Below the pieces are notes generated by a model, which saw only the letters and a list, made by a program, of their open reading frames with translations, did no database searches and was not told the DNA's origin. Made by a program: the position numbers and the translations under genes. Positions 13,801-27,238 of a stretch of DNA of 64,000 nt are shown piece after piece. The stretch lies in assembly GCA_035582835.1 (NCBI GenBank), contig JAYKAV010002955.1, positions 62,001 through 126,000 on the forward strand, in the 5' to 3' direction. This stretch comes from Phoebastria nigripes (taxonomy: Eukaryota > Chordata > Aves > Procellariiformes > Diomedeidae). Numbering within the stretch: the stretch's first letter is position 1; the number at the start of each line of letters is the position of its first letter.

Positions 13801-16800
13801 AACCGACTATCTGGTGGGTCTGCAGACAGGAGATCCTATCTCACACACTTACCTTCCCCAGCCTTATGAGCTGCTCTCCTTTCAGGCAAGTCCTGTATTA
13901 ATTATTCCTATCAACAAATAATGCATCATTCAGTATTAAGACAGGGCTTGAAAGGCAGGTGTTTTGCTCTTCAGGGAATATTTTCCCAATTTTTTTGGCA
14001 AATGCCAGCATTTTTTTGTCAGCGGAGTCAAAATATTCAAAGCCTCTCAATGTCTCCATTGTTTGACATAAGACTATCCTTCCTTTCCTGTTACGTCTCC
14101 TGAGCTCTTAGTCAGTCGTCCAAGGAAGTGTTGAATCCGTCAGTCTTCTGGCTGACCTATCCAAACTACAAACACTTTTTTTCAGTTTTCCCTCTGTCTT
14201 CCGTAACATGAATTATAACTGAAATAGGATACAACTAAGGCATTTGCAAAAATGATACCGAAGACCAGTGGCTGCAGAAATGCCCCTCTCTCTGTTCAGT
14301 CCAGAGATCCTCGTGACTTGACTTTAACTGTAAGTTGCATTTCTGCAGCACCTCCTTCCCATGATCCACAATGCCCTGTAAAGATGTTTATTTTAGAGCT
14401 TCCCCAATCATATATTGGTCCCTATAGCTGGGTGATATGAAGCCTGAATTAACTAATTAAAATTAAGGCACAGACTGGTGACAGTGGTGGCTACCCCTGA
14501 CAGTAGCTTACCAAGATACATGCTAAATCCCTTGAAGTCTCTAAATGAAAATAAGGTGTCTTTCTCTTAGGCTTCTGTGACAACAGCTACATGAAATCCT
14601 GTGTCCGGTGTTACTCAGGAGATGAAACTCGGTGATTTTGGTAGCCGCAGGTCTCTGAAAGGCAGCGGAAGTCCTAAATGCAAGGTCCTCTTTCTCCCAT
14701 CCTAGTACTTCATCCCCATAGGTATAAATTATGCCACTAACTTCCACCCCACATTTCTTCCCTTTCCCATAGTAACATTTATATTACGTAAATTGCAAGG
14801 GAAAATTAGCGGAACCGTTGCACAAGGACCTGAAAATTTAGTGTTAATGGTTATTTCTTTGGTTTGGGGCACTGAAGTCAACAGTCCACTATGGAAGAAG
14901 TGTAAGTAAGTGAGCCTCCAAGGCAGGCAGTCCAGTTTCTCCTACAGAGAGAGAAGCCCTGCTAAGTTTCTCAGTGCCTAGAGTTTGCTTCTCAGCAGGC
15001 TTTGGGCATAGCACTGGGGCCCCACCAACCTTTGATGGGGAGCACAACCTCTCTGGCACTGGTTCTGTGCACTCGCCCCAGTGTAAGTCACAGTGATGCC
15101 TTGTCCATCACTGCTGACTATGTTTTCAAGGCTGTTTCCCAAAGTTTCTAACTACATGACTTGCTCTTTGCCCCAAGTGAAGGATGTGGGTGTAATAGGA
15201 GCCCAGCTGTCATTATCACAGGTCAGCTGTAGTCTGGTAGTCAGTGATGTTTCTCCTGGATGAGATGATGAGATTGTCCTATGTCACCTCTAACCCTACC
15301 AGCTAGCTGGGTTTCCCTGTTGAGGATCCTTCTCCATCTCTAGCTGTGATGGGCCAGTGGCATAACCTGCATGGCCTGAGAGGTAGCACAGGACAATAGC
15401 AACTGTTTTCCACTTTCAAACCTCTGTCCCATATGTGGAAGAGCTGGCGAGCTCCCATCTTTTACGAATGCCTGAGACTGCATAACTTCTAATCTTGCAT
15501 ATCTGGTGCATTTTCTTCTGCATATCTTCCCTTCCTCCCTCCAGCCAGCCAGCCTTAACATCTAGAGTTGGGTTGGGAAGATTACCAAAGTGCAAAGGCT
15601 TAAGATTGCTCTAAACTAGGCAAGTAAGCAGGCTGACCCTTACTGGTGCTTCACCTTTTGTCTGAAAAATATCCCATCTAGTGTTTGTTGCAAATAGTAG
15701 GTAGTTACTTTTGGTCTCTAATGTGATTCCTCGTCCAGCCTTTATTTCCGAACTGGAATGAAAATATCAGCATTGCTTTAATTTGCACTGGTAATCTCAG
15801 AAAGCAGCAAAAAGACTGGGCAGAACTTCTGCAATTGTTTGTTCAAAGCGTGTTTTCAGACTTCTGGTTCTTCAGAGTAAACGCCCAGAACAAGTTTTTC
15901 TCATGTTCTCTCTCCCTCTCATTTCAAGCACTGAAAACATAATTAATATATAACTAATAAAATAAAAAACATAATTAAACACTAACTCGTTATTAAACCT
16001 ACAACCTTCTGGTTTGCTCAGATCTGCCCAGTAAAGCAAATGTACCTACATAGTATGTATCACACAGATTGGCAAATATATACTATGCTGAAGTGTATGT
16101 GAGTTTAAAACTGTAAGTTTTTAACGTACGATGAATTACTTAAAATCTTTACAGTCTGTTCTTTCCTTTTTTGCTTCTTGCAGTGGTTATACACAGAATA
16201 AACATCTGCTAGATCAAGAGATTAAGAGGAACATTGAATGAGGGTTCAACATCCCTCGATTCTCTAGGTTAAGTCCAGCCCAGGTGATTGAAGACTTAAT
16301 GGGCACTTTAAAATATCAAATACCCTCACCTTTTATTATTTGCAGCGGGGACCACACGTCACCTCACAAAGCTGGGACCTGTAATTTTTGCCTGCTTCCA
16401 ATAAAGCTTAGTGATTTCATTTGGTTGGTGAGGAGGCAAAGTGCACTGGCCAAAAAGCCCAGCTACTTAGTGCCAGTTTGACCCTTAGGGCTGGCTGCCT
16501 TGGGAAAGGGCATGAGAAGATGGAAACTGAGTTAGATTCCTACTGCCATAACAACATACAACTGCGTGGGATATCTGCTCTACTCTAATGTGGGGTAACT
16601 GCCCCATAACACTTCAGACTCTGAGGCTTGGTGTTTCCTAGCTTCCATCAATGAGGATGCTGCAGTTGGTTTATTTGGCAGTATTATTAAGGATTTAGAA
16701 GAGTGGAGAAAAGATCTGTTTATGATATTTCTGGGTAAAATGAAAGGGTGGGGCAGCAGGGATATTTGTGAGGGTAGAAAACTGAGATTGAATGGGCTTC

Positions 16801-17420
16801 CAACAGCCGTGGAGAGTGGGACAAGGAAGAAGGTGACAGTCATTTGGAAAACTGCAAGCTGGAGAAACAGTGTGGTACTGGCTGCAGCTGCTGGGCGTCC
16901 TTGCAGAGGCTGCCAGCCTCTTAAAAAATGGGAAAATGGTGGCGGTTCCCCTTTTACCAAACATTTCATCTTCTCTGGAAAGAGAATTGTGATTTATCAA
17001 TATCCAGGAAAAGACCAAGGAGCCCACCCTGTCACTGCTGTTCAGCCTGGTGACTCCAGCAGAGGACAGCCATGCCACCATATCTCAGCAGCACACACTG
17101 CCTTCCAAACATCCCTTCCCTCTGTCACTGTCAGACCTGCTACAGCAAAACTCCTGCTCAACATCCTCACTGCTCCCCTCTCATCCCAGTTCCTGCAGGT
17201 CAGCTTCTGAGGGCAACATCCTTTCTTTTCCTGCATGAATCTAGCAATACCAAGGATGAGCCAGAGGTGGCTGCAGAGAAATGCTAATCTAATGAACACT
17301 TCCATGCAATACTGAAACACTCTTTCCTCATTGTTTGACTGCCTTTCACTCCCACCTCCTGCTTTTGTGCAATAGGAACTGTTTTTCACTGAAGGCACTG
17401 ACCAAAAATAAGCACTCTTC

Positions 17421-17553
17421 TCTGAGCAACCTGATCTAGGTGAAGATGTCCCTGCCCACAGCAGGGGGGTTGGACTAGATGACCTTTAAAGGTGCCTTCC
17501 AACCCAAACTATTCTATGACTCTATTCTATGATTCTATGATTCTATGATTCTT
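17421..17553 (+). mobile_element. CR1 LINE 3' end, sense
   Basis: TGAGCAACCTGATCTAGGTG, GTTGGACTAGATGACCTTTA and GGTGCCTTCCAACCCAAACT lead into TATTCTATGA and four copies of the 8-base ATTCTATG-type terminal repeat. This is a diagnostic avian CR1 end. Little divergence suggests a comparatively young copy. Confidence 0.96.
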
Positions 17554-17660
17554 AGATACCTTGTTTTAAATCTTGTTATCCCAACCTGACTTGGGTTCTT
17601 CTTGCTCTTAGAGTAGTATCACAGTAAGGTTGACCCACTCAGTTATTGATACACAACAGA

Positions 17661-17710
17661 ACAATCCCGCAGCAATTTCAACAATTCTGCAGCAATTTCA
17701 ACAATTCCTA
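17661..17710 (+). repeat. Tandem repeat, 20-base unit, 2.5 copies
   Basis: ACAATCCCGCAGCAATTTCA is followed by ACAATTCTGCAGCAATTTCA and then a partial ACAATTCC. Two differences separate the full copies. It lies just downstream of a CR1 3' end. Confidence 0.85.
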
Positions 17711-18121
17711 GTTATAAGCAAAAAAACCCCAACCCTAGAGCTCAGGATGCCAAGGTGTACTTAGCTTCCATTTGTTCTCCAATGTGTTGTTTCTCTCTTT
17801 GTGCACCTCTTCCAAACCATAGCTAATTCATCAAAGGGTCGTCTGCCTGTGTGCAGTCAAATATTTCAGTGGACAGTATTGTCTTCAGTCAAATGATAGC
17901 TGATTTTCAAGGTCCTCTGCAATAGTTGGAAAATGTAAATCAAAATGTGAGGACCTACAGCTCCTGTGGTATCTTGCTTTGCATTGAAGTCAGAGTGGTT
18001 TTGCAGCTTCTATTCCTTCGCACACTTTATCTTTCCTTAGTCACAGCCGAGGGGCAAAATCAAGGCAATGCCCAACTACATGCAAAGGAAGCTGGTGTGA
18101 TTAGTGATAGATAAAGGTTAC

Positions 18122-18153
18122 GATCCATCTCTAGATGGATCCATCTCTGGATG
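18122..18153 (+). repeat. Tandem duplication, 16-base unit
   Basis: GATCCATCTCTAGATG is followed directly by GATCCATCTCTGGATG, with one difference. The unit contains an inverted CCATCT...AGATGG, so each copy is nearly palindromic. Confidence 0.85.
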
Positions 18154-20845
18154 GATGAAGATCCTCCCTCACATAGTAAGTATGCGATGCATTTGTATAC
18201 GAATGGCTCTCTGTCATTTAGTAACACCATTATAAAATAATTTTTCTTTACTTTTCCATTCGTCCTAGACTATTTTTCTGGCATCAGTCATTCTCTGTTG
18301 TCTTCTAACCTCCCTGTTCTCACTGCCTAAACAAACAGAAGAGACCAAGTCTTCCATGGTGTTTTTCAGTGTTTTCGAGTCAGGGTTAAACTCATACCAG
18401 AGTTTTTAGTATAAGTCTTTGCCACCTGGTAGGTCCTAGGAGGTGGAAATGTTCTTTTCCTTGGTGACATCTATGTTGCTAAATAAAACAGGAGGAGGTG
18501 TTGTTTTCTGGCCCAAAGGAAAGTGGCACAGCCTGGCTACATATAGTATGTCTATGGTGCTGTGGTCTTTTCTGGGCCCATGTGGTGGCCTTGTAGGCCT
18601 AAGACATCATACTCTGAGGTTCAAAGTGTCCAAAGCAATGCATTGGCTGTATCCCATCAAGATGGTGTTTTCATAATATGAAACTGAGGGTGTCTATGTT
18701 TGGTGAGCCCTGGCATGCAGCATGAGGAAGGGCCAGACATCCTTTTGGATGCAAAGCCTGTTGAGATGATGCTGTAGGACCATGGAGGGAGCCAGAGCCG
18801 GCTCTGGATTGTCCATACTGCCTTTTAGGAATGCCTGCTATCCCCCAAGCCATGCCAGGCATTCCCTGGGAAGGTACTTATGGGTACAGGCCACAGCTAT
18901 ACAAGGAAAGGCATTGCCAGTTTAGCAGGGTGCACAATTACTACTCCAGAGCTTGAGTTCGATTCAGCTCTGGAATTAAACAGACCCGATATATCGTCAG
19001 TATATATAGCTTTACATCAGTCAGGCAGACTTCGTGTCCCTCCACATGTTCATGTGGGCTGATGCACCAGTTGTTTTCTGTGTTGTGGCTTTGCGTTGTT
19101 TTCATCACGTTAGTGGCACAGAATGACCCAGAGCACATAGCGAAACTGCTCGTCTCAGGTATTAGGACATTTCTGTGGTCAGTGTGTGTTGAAAGAGAGG
19201 TTTGATGGGGGGGATTTTTTCAGGGTTGCTAAATATCTCCAGCTGCTCTAAAAATCGCTGGAGTTGTGGGGAACAGCAGTTCTGAGGATGGGGTCTGAAG
19301 AAATTATTGTTAAGCATTCTGCTGTGCAAGGGAAGAAAAAGGGAGGGGATGGGAAAAGTGAGATAAGGTTTGTCATTTAAACCTAAACACAGAATAGCCT
19401 CACCTTGTATCTTTAAATCTGCATCAATTATAATGCCTTGTTCACTTGCAAATTTCACTTGAAGATAAAGAATCATGCCTGGTTTGTTTGCCATTCCTAC
19501 AGCCAAAGACAAGCTTCACTTACTCCCCTTTTATTTTCAATGACTAAGACTGAAAGAGCTAAATTACATTTCCTCCCCCCTATGGAAACCTGATGAACCA
19601 GTGTGAACCTGCACCTGAGAACCCCCAGGAACGCCGAGGATTTGGCCACACAGATCGGACAGTTGGATGCTTAATTGCGTTCTGGGCACAAAGCCTGCTT
19701 GAATGTGCGTCTTTTATTAAGTGCGTGGGAGGCCAGCACAAAAATTAGACCCCATTAAGGTGCCAGAAGGAGGAGAGTGGTGCAAAGGCTTTGCAGTGCC
19801 TGTCTCCACTGCGCTGGAGAGCGTCAAGCTGACCATGCCAGAAGTCCTCTGAAAAATGTACCCCGAGCATCAACCTGAAACTCACAAGCAAGACGCAAGG
19901 ATTTGCTGGGGGTGCTGGTAGAGACCTGAATGAATAGTTATTTGTGAAGCTGACAAATAAGGTTGGCGCCAGGAGCAAAAGCAGAACCAGAGCTAAGGGA
20001 AAGAAAACATGAGGACATGAGGGGAGAAGCAGAGCATGGGCAGAGCAGCAGGAATAGCTGAGGTGTGCTGGGACAAGTATGCCCTGCAAGGGAGATTCTT
20101 CGATAAAGGGTTCAGACAGAGATGGGGGTGAAAACAGATTTTGGTCAAGACAGGGAAGTGGTGAAGAACAAGGACCAACTGGTGTAATGGGATGAGTCCG
20201 GGAAGTCAGAATTTTGTTAGATAAAAGGGACGTGATTTTTCAGTTTTTTAAAAGATTAAATTAGCGGTGTGGCATTCACTCCAGTTCTGTGTTTGAACCT
20301 TCCCAGGTTTTGCAAAGTAGATGATTTAGAGCCTTTTTCTGGATGGGGTCCTCTTTACTATGCTATGTATCTTTGCATGAATATGCTATGGATGATGCAA
20401 TCATCCTTGTAGAGCGAGTAAGATCTGGGCCTCACTTGGAAGTAAAGTAGCCGCTTACGTTTTCCCCCCTCCTATCATCTTGGTCACTTAGTGAAGACGC
20501 ATTGTATTGCTGGCACACAAACGCTTGCAGCTTGCATCAGTCATGAAAAAACATAGTGCGTTATAAACACGACATTTTAATATGTTGAGTATCAAGACCT
20601 TTTCAATCACCTCCTCATTATATTTTGTAGTTGCAACCCAACTGAAGCATAATAAGCCAGTATAGTTAGTGTCCAATATATCTTACGGTGTTCACTTAGG
20701 ATTTGTAACTTGGGTTTGTCCTTGGACTCTAAATCAGAATATGAGTGAAATGCATTGAATGATCCCATTAATATAAATAGCACTAAAGTTAAAAGCAGGG
20801 CTCCGTGAAAGGACTTTTGATACACTGGCTACTGTCGCCCTCGAG

Positions 20846-20858
20846 TCAGCAGGTGGCA
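20846..20858 (+). promoter_or_regulatory. CTCF-like core motif
   Basis: TCAGCAGGTGGCA matches the CTCF core CCASYAGRKGGCR at 12 of 13 positions by eye. It lies at the start of a CpG-containing stretch (20,830-21,060) that stands out from AT-rich surroundings. No scoring or binding data were available. Confidence 0.35.
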
Positions 20859-23800
20859 TTATAGAACAATCAGAAATCACCAAACCTTCACCACTTCCCG
20901 CTCGCAGCCCCAGACCTGAGCCTACAGGGGAATGAGCATGAAACCCGCCTGTTCAAAACACATGAAAACGCACAATGAGCAGTTGCCAATTAGGGCCGGG
21001 GCTATTGTCTGCTAAAGGTCAAGTGTTGGCCTTGCTGAAATCTTTCAACACCGGCTCCAGCGAGATTGGAATTTAATATATTTTATACAGCTGAAAACTT
21101 GCTTGGCCCTACACAAGGCAGAGCCAGCCTTTCCTCTCCCCTTCCCCTGTATTCCCCAGGCCGGCAATACGTGCTGGGAAACCTCGGGGAGGGAGGAACC
21201 TGGCTTTTTAATCTGCTNCCACCTCCCTCCCTGTAGGTATTGTGGAAGAACTGAGTTGTTGGCAGGGCAGTAGAAAAGGAGGTGGTTTGGCAACGTGGGC
21301 AAGGGGAGGGTGTTTGGGACTGGGTTTGTTTCACCGTCTCCCAAGAGATTTTCTTTATAACTCTGGTAGTACATGTTTTTACAGCTTACTACTTTTAGTA
21401 TCTGTCACTTGAAAAGAATAGATGGTCTAGATACAGGGGAAAAAAACATGTGCAAGCAGCAACACGTAACCAACAAAAAGAAAACTTTCCCATGAAATAC
21501 CCTAGTGATACAGATGTTGCAGGGTGCTTAACAAATTGCAGGTTAGGGAAAGACTCAAGACCTTCTGGCTAGCTTCAGGATCCAGAGGCTGCAGATGAGA
21601 GCCTTCAAGCCTCCTCGGGTCTGATGCCAGACGATCCATCAGTCTAATGACCATGCCAAGACACTCTACCTTCCAGCAGCTGCAGCTGGCAAAGATCTCT
21701 TCCCAGACTCTGAACCAGAAATTAGAAGTCCATGTTTGTCTATAGCCCCCATGCTGTAATTGCTGCTGCGCAGCAGAGTATTGCCCGGTGGGGCTCTCGG
21801 TGATGCAAGGGTTTTGGCTTGCACAAAGGCAGAGGTGAATCCCCTCCCTCAATTCCCAGTGTATGATGAGCTACTGATACTGCTCCTTTTGCCCCTCCAT
21901 TTGGGGCCAGTGTTTATCAAATCAGATGGTGACTTTGCTTCCCAGGCCACAGTGATTAGTGACTGCGGTGTCCCTAAGGGCTGTGTGCTACAGTGTCCCC
22001 CTGGGAGTGCAAGTTCAACTTTTAAGCACAAGGGCTGACCTTTGTTTCCACCAGTGGCACAATTAGGATGAGCTCAGGGTGGTCCTGGAGAGGACTTCAA
22101 CCTCCCTTTAATTGCTGGTGACAACAGCCACAGGCTGACATTGGGCATTCCCCACATACTTGTGTAGTCACCAATGAGCTCTGTGACTTTGTGAGGATGT
22201 TTTCCCATGGGCATGGAGCCGGGCCACAGCCCAAGTTACTGGTTAAACCCACGGTTTTAACGTGCTAATCCCCAAGTCTGAACTACCTGTACTCTGCGTG
22301 TGTGTGTGGTCTTGAAAACTTACCAGTCTACTTGCAAAAAAAAAAAAATTATTTATAATATTTGCCCATTTGTTGCCATGGTGATGAAGGAGTGTGGGAC
22401 AAAAGAAAGAGATTCCGGTTGCCCCGGGCCTGTGAACAAGCAGAATCTGAGAGAGTTGGTGAGAATGTGCTGTTAATTGTAACCAGAAATGTAGTAGTCA
22501 GCCACCATCACTGCAAAGTGTTCTTCAAACCCCCTTTCATGTCCTGCCATAGCAAAATGACATCCTCTAAAAGCTGGGTGACAAAGAACACTGAGAGCTG
22601 GACTTCCATTGTACCAGGCTCGACTTGGCCCATCAATTAAGCAAACTGAAAATCTAGCTTTGCTCCCTCAAGGTATTCATTTTCCTAACTTTATCAATAA
22701 CCTGGCATGAGCAGATCTTGAACAAAATGTTATCTCGGTGCTGCCAGGACTTGCAGGGAAGCTGGAGGGGGAAGGCAGTGCTGCTGCCTCCCAGAGATAA
22801 CAGGTGGAATGCAACAGTCACCACTTTTGTCTGCCATAACTTTTAGTTAAAGCTCTCAAATGCCGCTGGACCCTTTGCCGTCCCAGCCTGCAGACCTTGC
22901 TAGATTGAGCACCTTCTTGCCAGCCTGGACAAACGCATGCAAAAGAAATCCAAGGCATTTCACAACTTCCAGGTTCTGACAGCATTGAAAAAAATGCATA
23001 AAACTCCTATAAAACCCCTTCCCCCAGGCATCTGTGGTGATAAGGAGGCACATCTCTGCTTCCTGGGTACAGAATAGGGGCTCAGAAATTAATTGTAATT
23101 GTTGGTTCTCATTCTATACATGCACACCATTTGGCATGAAAAGCGTCTGCATCTTCTGTAAATCCCTCTTCAATTATGTGGAAGTGACTGGTTTAATTTA
23201 AACCATGCCTGCTCCTAGCTAGCTTAAAAATAAAATAACATAAAAATAGAACCACCCAAATCAGTCATAGTATCTTGGCCCTGTTTATGTTACATACACA
23301 TTTTTAAATTTGCTGCTATACAGATGGAAATCTGAAGCCCACTGTCAGAGCTACCTAGTTTTTAAGGTTTCAAGAGGCTGTTGGATCCATGCATACCTGG
23401 CTCTTCTGAAAAATTATTTTCCCTGTCTCAACCTATATTCTTGTATCTGCAAGAACCCAGAAGATGATGCAACCTTCAGATCAAGTCCATCATCATGAAA
23501 AAGCTAGTACACTTGGTTCATGGCCGTAAGGATGCCTAGGCACAGTATTTTTAGAGGCAGTATTATATAGCTCTTGCTAGGTAAAATGGATTTTTCAAGA
23601 AGTGAAAGGGCAGTGGGTTAAAAATGTGCCCAAATTAAATGTGGTCTTATTGATGTAGTTTTAAATACAAAGCTGGTCAATATAAAGATCACAGGATCTG
23701 GCTTATAGTCATCAGAGATGGAAAAATACTTATCAGATAAAGCTCTGCAAGGGCAGAATATAGTCCCTCCTAACAGAGGACTGGCTCTCATCTTTCATTG

Positions 23801-26800
23801 TTCTTTCTTCCATTAACTTGATCTTTGATCTCAGTTCCTGTTAGAAATAACTGTAAACAGTGTTGATGTTCTAGGCCATTAAGCAGATGTACAACATAGC
23901 AAGATCCCTGCCACTAACAGACCATCTGAAAAAAAAAGACACATACAAGAGTAATGCTTAAGAATAATAATAATATTTTTCAGGAAAGAAGACACAGCAT
24001 TTTCATTTCCTGCAAGATCCCTCTGTCACATCTGAATCAAATCAGGCTGCTGGAAACATGGTTCACAACAGCCATTTCAGAATCATCAGGCCCAAGCATC
24101 CACAGCCAAGCTAACGGTTTATTTTAACAAGTGTTCAGCTCACCTATCTCAATAATTTGGTACCCATTCCACCAGCAAGTTCTTGACAGAAAAGATACTT
24201 GAGTAACAGATATTCCAGAAATGGACCTTATAACAGGGTGTCATCATGACTTTAGTTTAGCTTCAGTCTATACAGAGTTTGAACCCTTAAAGCTTCCAGC
24301 CCCATACAGGTGATATGCTGGGTAGCTCCCAGACCATTGCTAGTGCTGTGGAGAGACTGCATTCTTCCAGAACAGATCAGGCTGAGCCCAGGCTGATGGT
24401 GTTCAGATAAAACTGCAAAGTGCACCTTTTAATTCGTAAAGTCTTCCGCTGATCTAGCTGATAAATAAACCCATATAGCTAGTATTCTTCACTGAGGAAG
24501 GAACGTCAGAAAAAAGCCAACAGTTTTACTTTAAGCTTTTATAGTTTAGTAATTTTGTACAGCATGATAGGCAATATATAAAGGTAAGATGTGTGGAAAA
24601 ATCAGGTTAGAGGCTTAAATTCTATGTATTATGTATCCATTACTTAGAGGCGTTTGCTAAAGCATTATTTAGTCCCATTCACAATCCTGAGTATTTAGAA
24701 GTTGAATGCAAAGCGTATCACTGGAAAAATGATGCAGAGAAGCAGATCTGCTTCAAATGTACTCCTAAGTACTGCTAGAGAGCTTTTATGAATAACAGAC
24801 CGTAGCACTTCCTATTGTTTTATTTTTGTCCTGTTTTAGAGACTTAAGAGTGATGTCATAACGGGGGGAAACTTGTCATGGACACACATTAAAGCCTGAA
24901 CACAAGGAGAAGACCTTTGATAACAGATTTGGATGCATAGATGGGTAATTCAATAAGGGGAGAAAATGCTGAATTAAAGACATTTTTAGAGTTACTTATA
25001 TGCATGTCTCAGAAATTCTACCTCTGTTCAGAGAGGCACATGCTGAACTGCAATCAAATTACTATGTCCAGCTCTGCAATTTCAATCATTCATCCCATTT
25101 ATAGGGGTCTTTTTGTCTTGAATTAAGCAAAATGTGAGCCCAACAGGAAATTAAGCAACGAAGCAAAATCAGGAAATTCACTCAAGTGGCTTAGCCAGTG
25201 GAATGCCACTGCTATCTTCAAACTAAAACTCCAAAGAGAAGAGGTTGAACTGCAGTCAGATTTATTTTCAAAGTGGCTAATGTGCTTTTAATTTGTACAA
25301 GGCTGGTGACCAGGAAAAAGCAGGCTGAGCCTTACATTGCTGTTGTGAAGTTTGCTTTTAATTTTTTTCACATAAGGCCTTAGCATACAGACATACATAT
25401 ACATAATGAGTCTAAAAATGCACCACTTCTGTAAAAAAATTAGAACAGCTATCTTGTTGACAAAGTTAGAGATGCTTGTTATAAATGAAGTACCTGCTGG
25501 CTTTAGAACATTAAAAATGAACTGAAACAGGAAACATATGCTCAAAGATTGCACTTCTTCCTCAAAAAACATATTTGATGATAGTTCTCGGGCCAGGGGG
25601 GAGGGAAACTCTTTTAGCTGTTTACAGTGGCCTCTCTGCATTTGGGATCTGCAGATCTGTATGCGGAATATTTTAACTGATTTTTGGGGGGGCAAGCTAC
25701 AATTTTTGGATCACAGACACCCCCCCGCCAAATCCTCAAAGCAATTTCTTGCTTGCAGATTACCATTATTATTTATCAACCCAAAGCACCTAGGAACCCT
25801 AGCGATGGTCCAGGTCCCTGTTATGCTGGGCACTGCACCAACCAGAATAAGTATACAGTCCTTGCCTGAAGAATTGCCAAAGGAAGGATGAGGCAAGAGG
25901 AGAGAAGCAGGCAGCCACCAGAGTTAAGGGAAAAGAGTAAGTGCGTGGTGATCAGCCTGGTTAGCAGTATCTTCAGCACACCACTTGCAGGCTTTGTCAA
26001 GCTTCTGTAGATCTCAGAGCAAAGTCAGAGCTTGCGAGGGGATATGAGAACCCTGCAGATACCTAGAGGGAGTTTCTCCGAAGCCTGAAGCCTGGCACAG
26101 GAGAAAGCCAAGAGGTGTCCATCGTTAGTTTAATAAGAAGACAGAGGTTCCATGGCTGATCTTTATTATGGATCCTGGTGGCCCCCATTGTGTTTGATAT
26201 ACTGCAGTTTGAAATCACATACATTTTTTTAATTGTGATTGTAAATATGCAATGCTGCTTACTTAGCAATGAACTGTGTTTGCCATTGATTTAACCATGA
26301 CATGCTTCATTAGCTTTGAGAAGAAACCGTGGAGCCTCTGTGGGTTCTAGGTTTGGGACTGGAGGGTCTCACTGGTTCTTCCTGAAGCCAGTACCTGTGT
26401 CATAGTCTTCCTGCTCAGTTCTTTCTTTCTGGGAGTAAGGCTTTGTGCGCAGCCTTCAAAATACTTGTAACAATCCCAGTTCAGTATTAAAATAAGTTAA
26501 AATCTCCTGTCTGTAGCCAATAGTTTCAGAGATGAGGGAGAAATTATTGCTCTCCCACTTTCCTTTTCCCAACACGTAGCCACCAGTGCGTGTCATCTGT
26601 GCCTGTCCATGCATATCTGTATATGCTGTAATACATTTAAAACCAGTTGGACAACTTCAACTGAATTTGGTAAAGATTTAGAGGCCTTTTGGAGGTTGCA
26701 CACAATTTATGGAAGTAGCCAACTGAATAGAAGACACCCTACAAGTGTCCCCAGTGAAGGCAAAGCCACTTAATCAGCTCCTGCAGTCTTAGACAACAGA

Positions 26801-27180
26801 GAACACAGAAAAAAACCCAAATTGGTGAGGCTTTCACCTACCCCAGCTGTAGAAAAAGATTCAGTCAGGACTTGCATCTTAGTCAGTCAGCCTTGAAACA
26901 CATCCAAAAGACACCAGGTTTCACTGAAACAGATTTTTAAAATTTATTAGCTCAAATATTATCTCCTCCCTTCTTCAGAGGCATCCTAGATGTCTCGTAG
27001 CTCGAAACACAGAACAGTTTAAGTGGGTGCTTTGAAGTGATGTGGAAACCCCTCTTTCTACTGGACTGATGGATGTCTCTTGCACAGGGTTGATTGGGGG
27101 TCAGGAAGACACTTCCCTCCCAGTCAGGGGAGCAGGAACATGAAGGTTCATTTGTCTTTTTTTATCCCCTTCCTCTACAG

Positions 27181-27238
27181 CCAACGGACTGGTTGACCTC
27201 CTGAATCATTCGGGCCATCGTAAAAGCCTCGGGCAACG
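27181..27238 (+). other. Exon-like 58-base segment
   Basis: The segment follows an excellent acceptor (a long T/C tract ending CCTTCCTCTACAG at 27,180) and precedes GTGATC (GT at 27,239), a weaker donor. One of the three frames is open, reading NGLVDLLNHSGHRKSLGQ. It holds five CpGs in an otherwise CpG-poor neighbourhood, which can indicate constraint. I recognise no protein. It may be an exon of an unannotated transcript or chance. Confidence 0.22.

Noticed and set aside
16722..17210. 162-codon open frame on the plus strand with overlapping minus-strand frames of 118-129 codons
   Set aside because: Several mutually overlapping frames are open and none resembles a known protein. No supporting splice signals.
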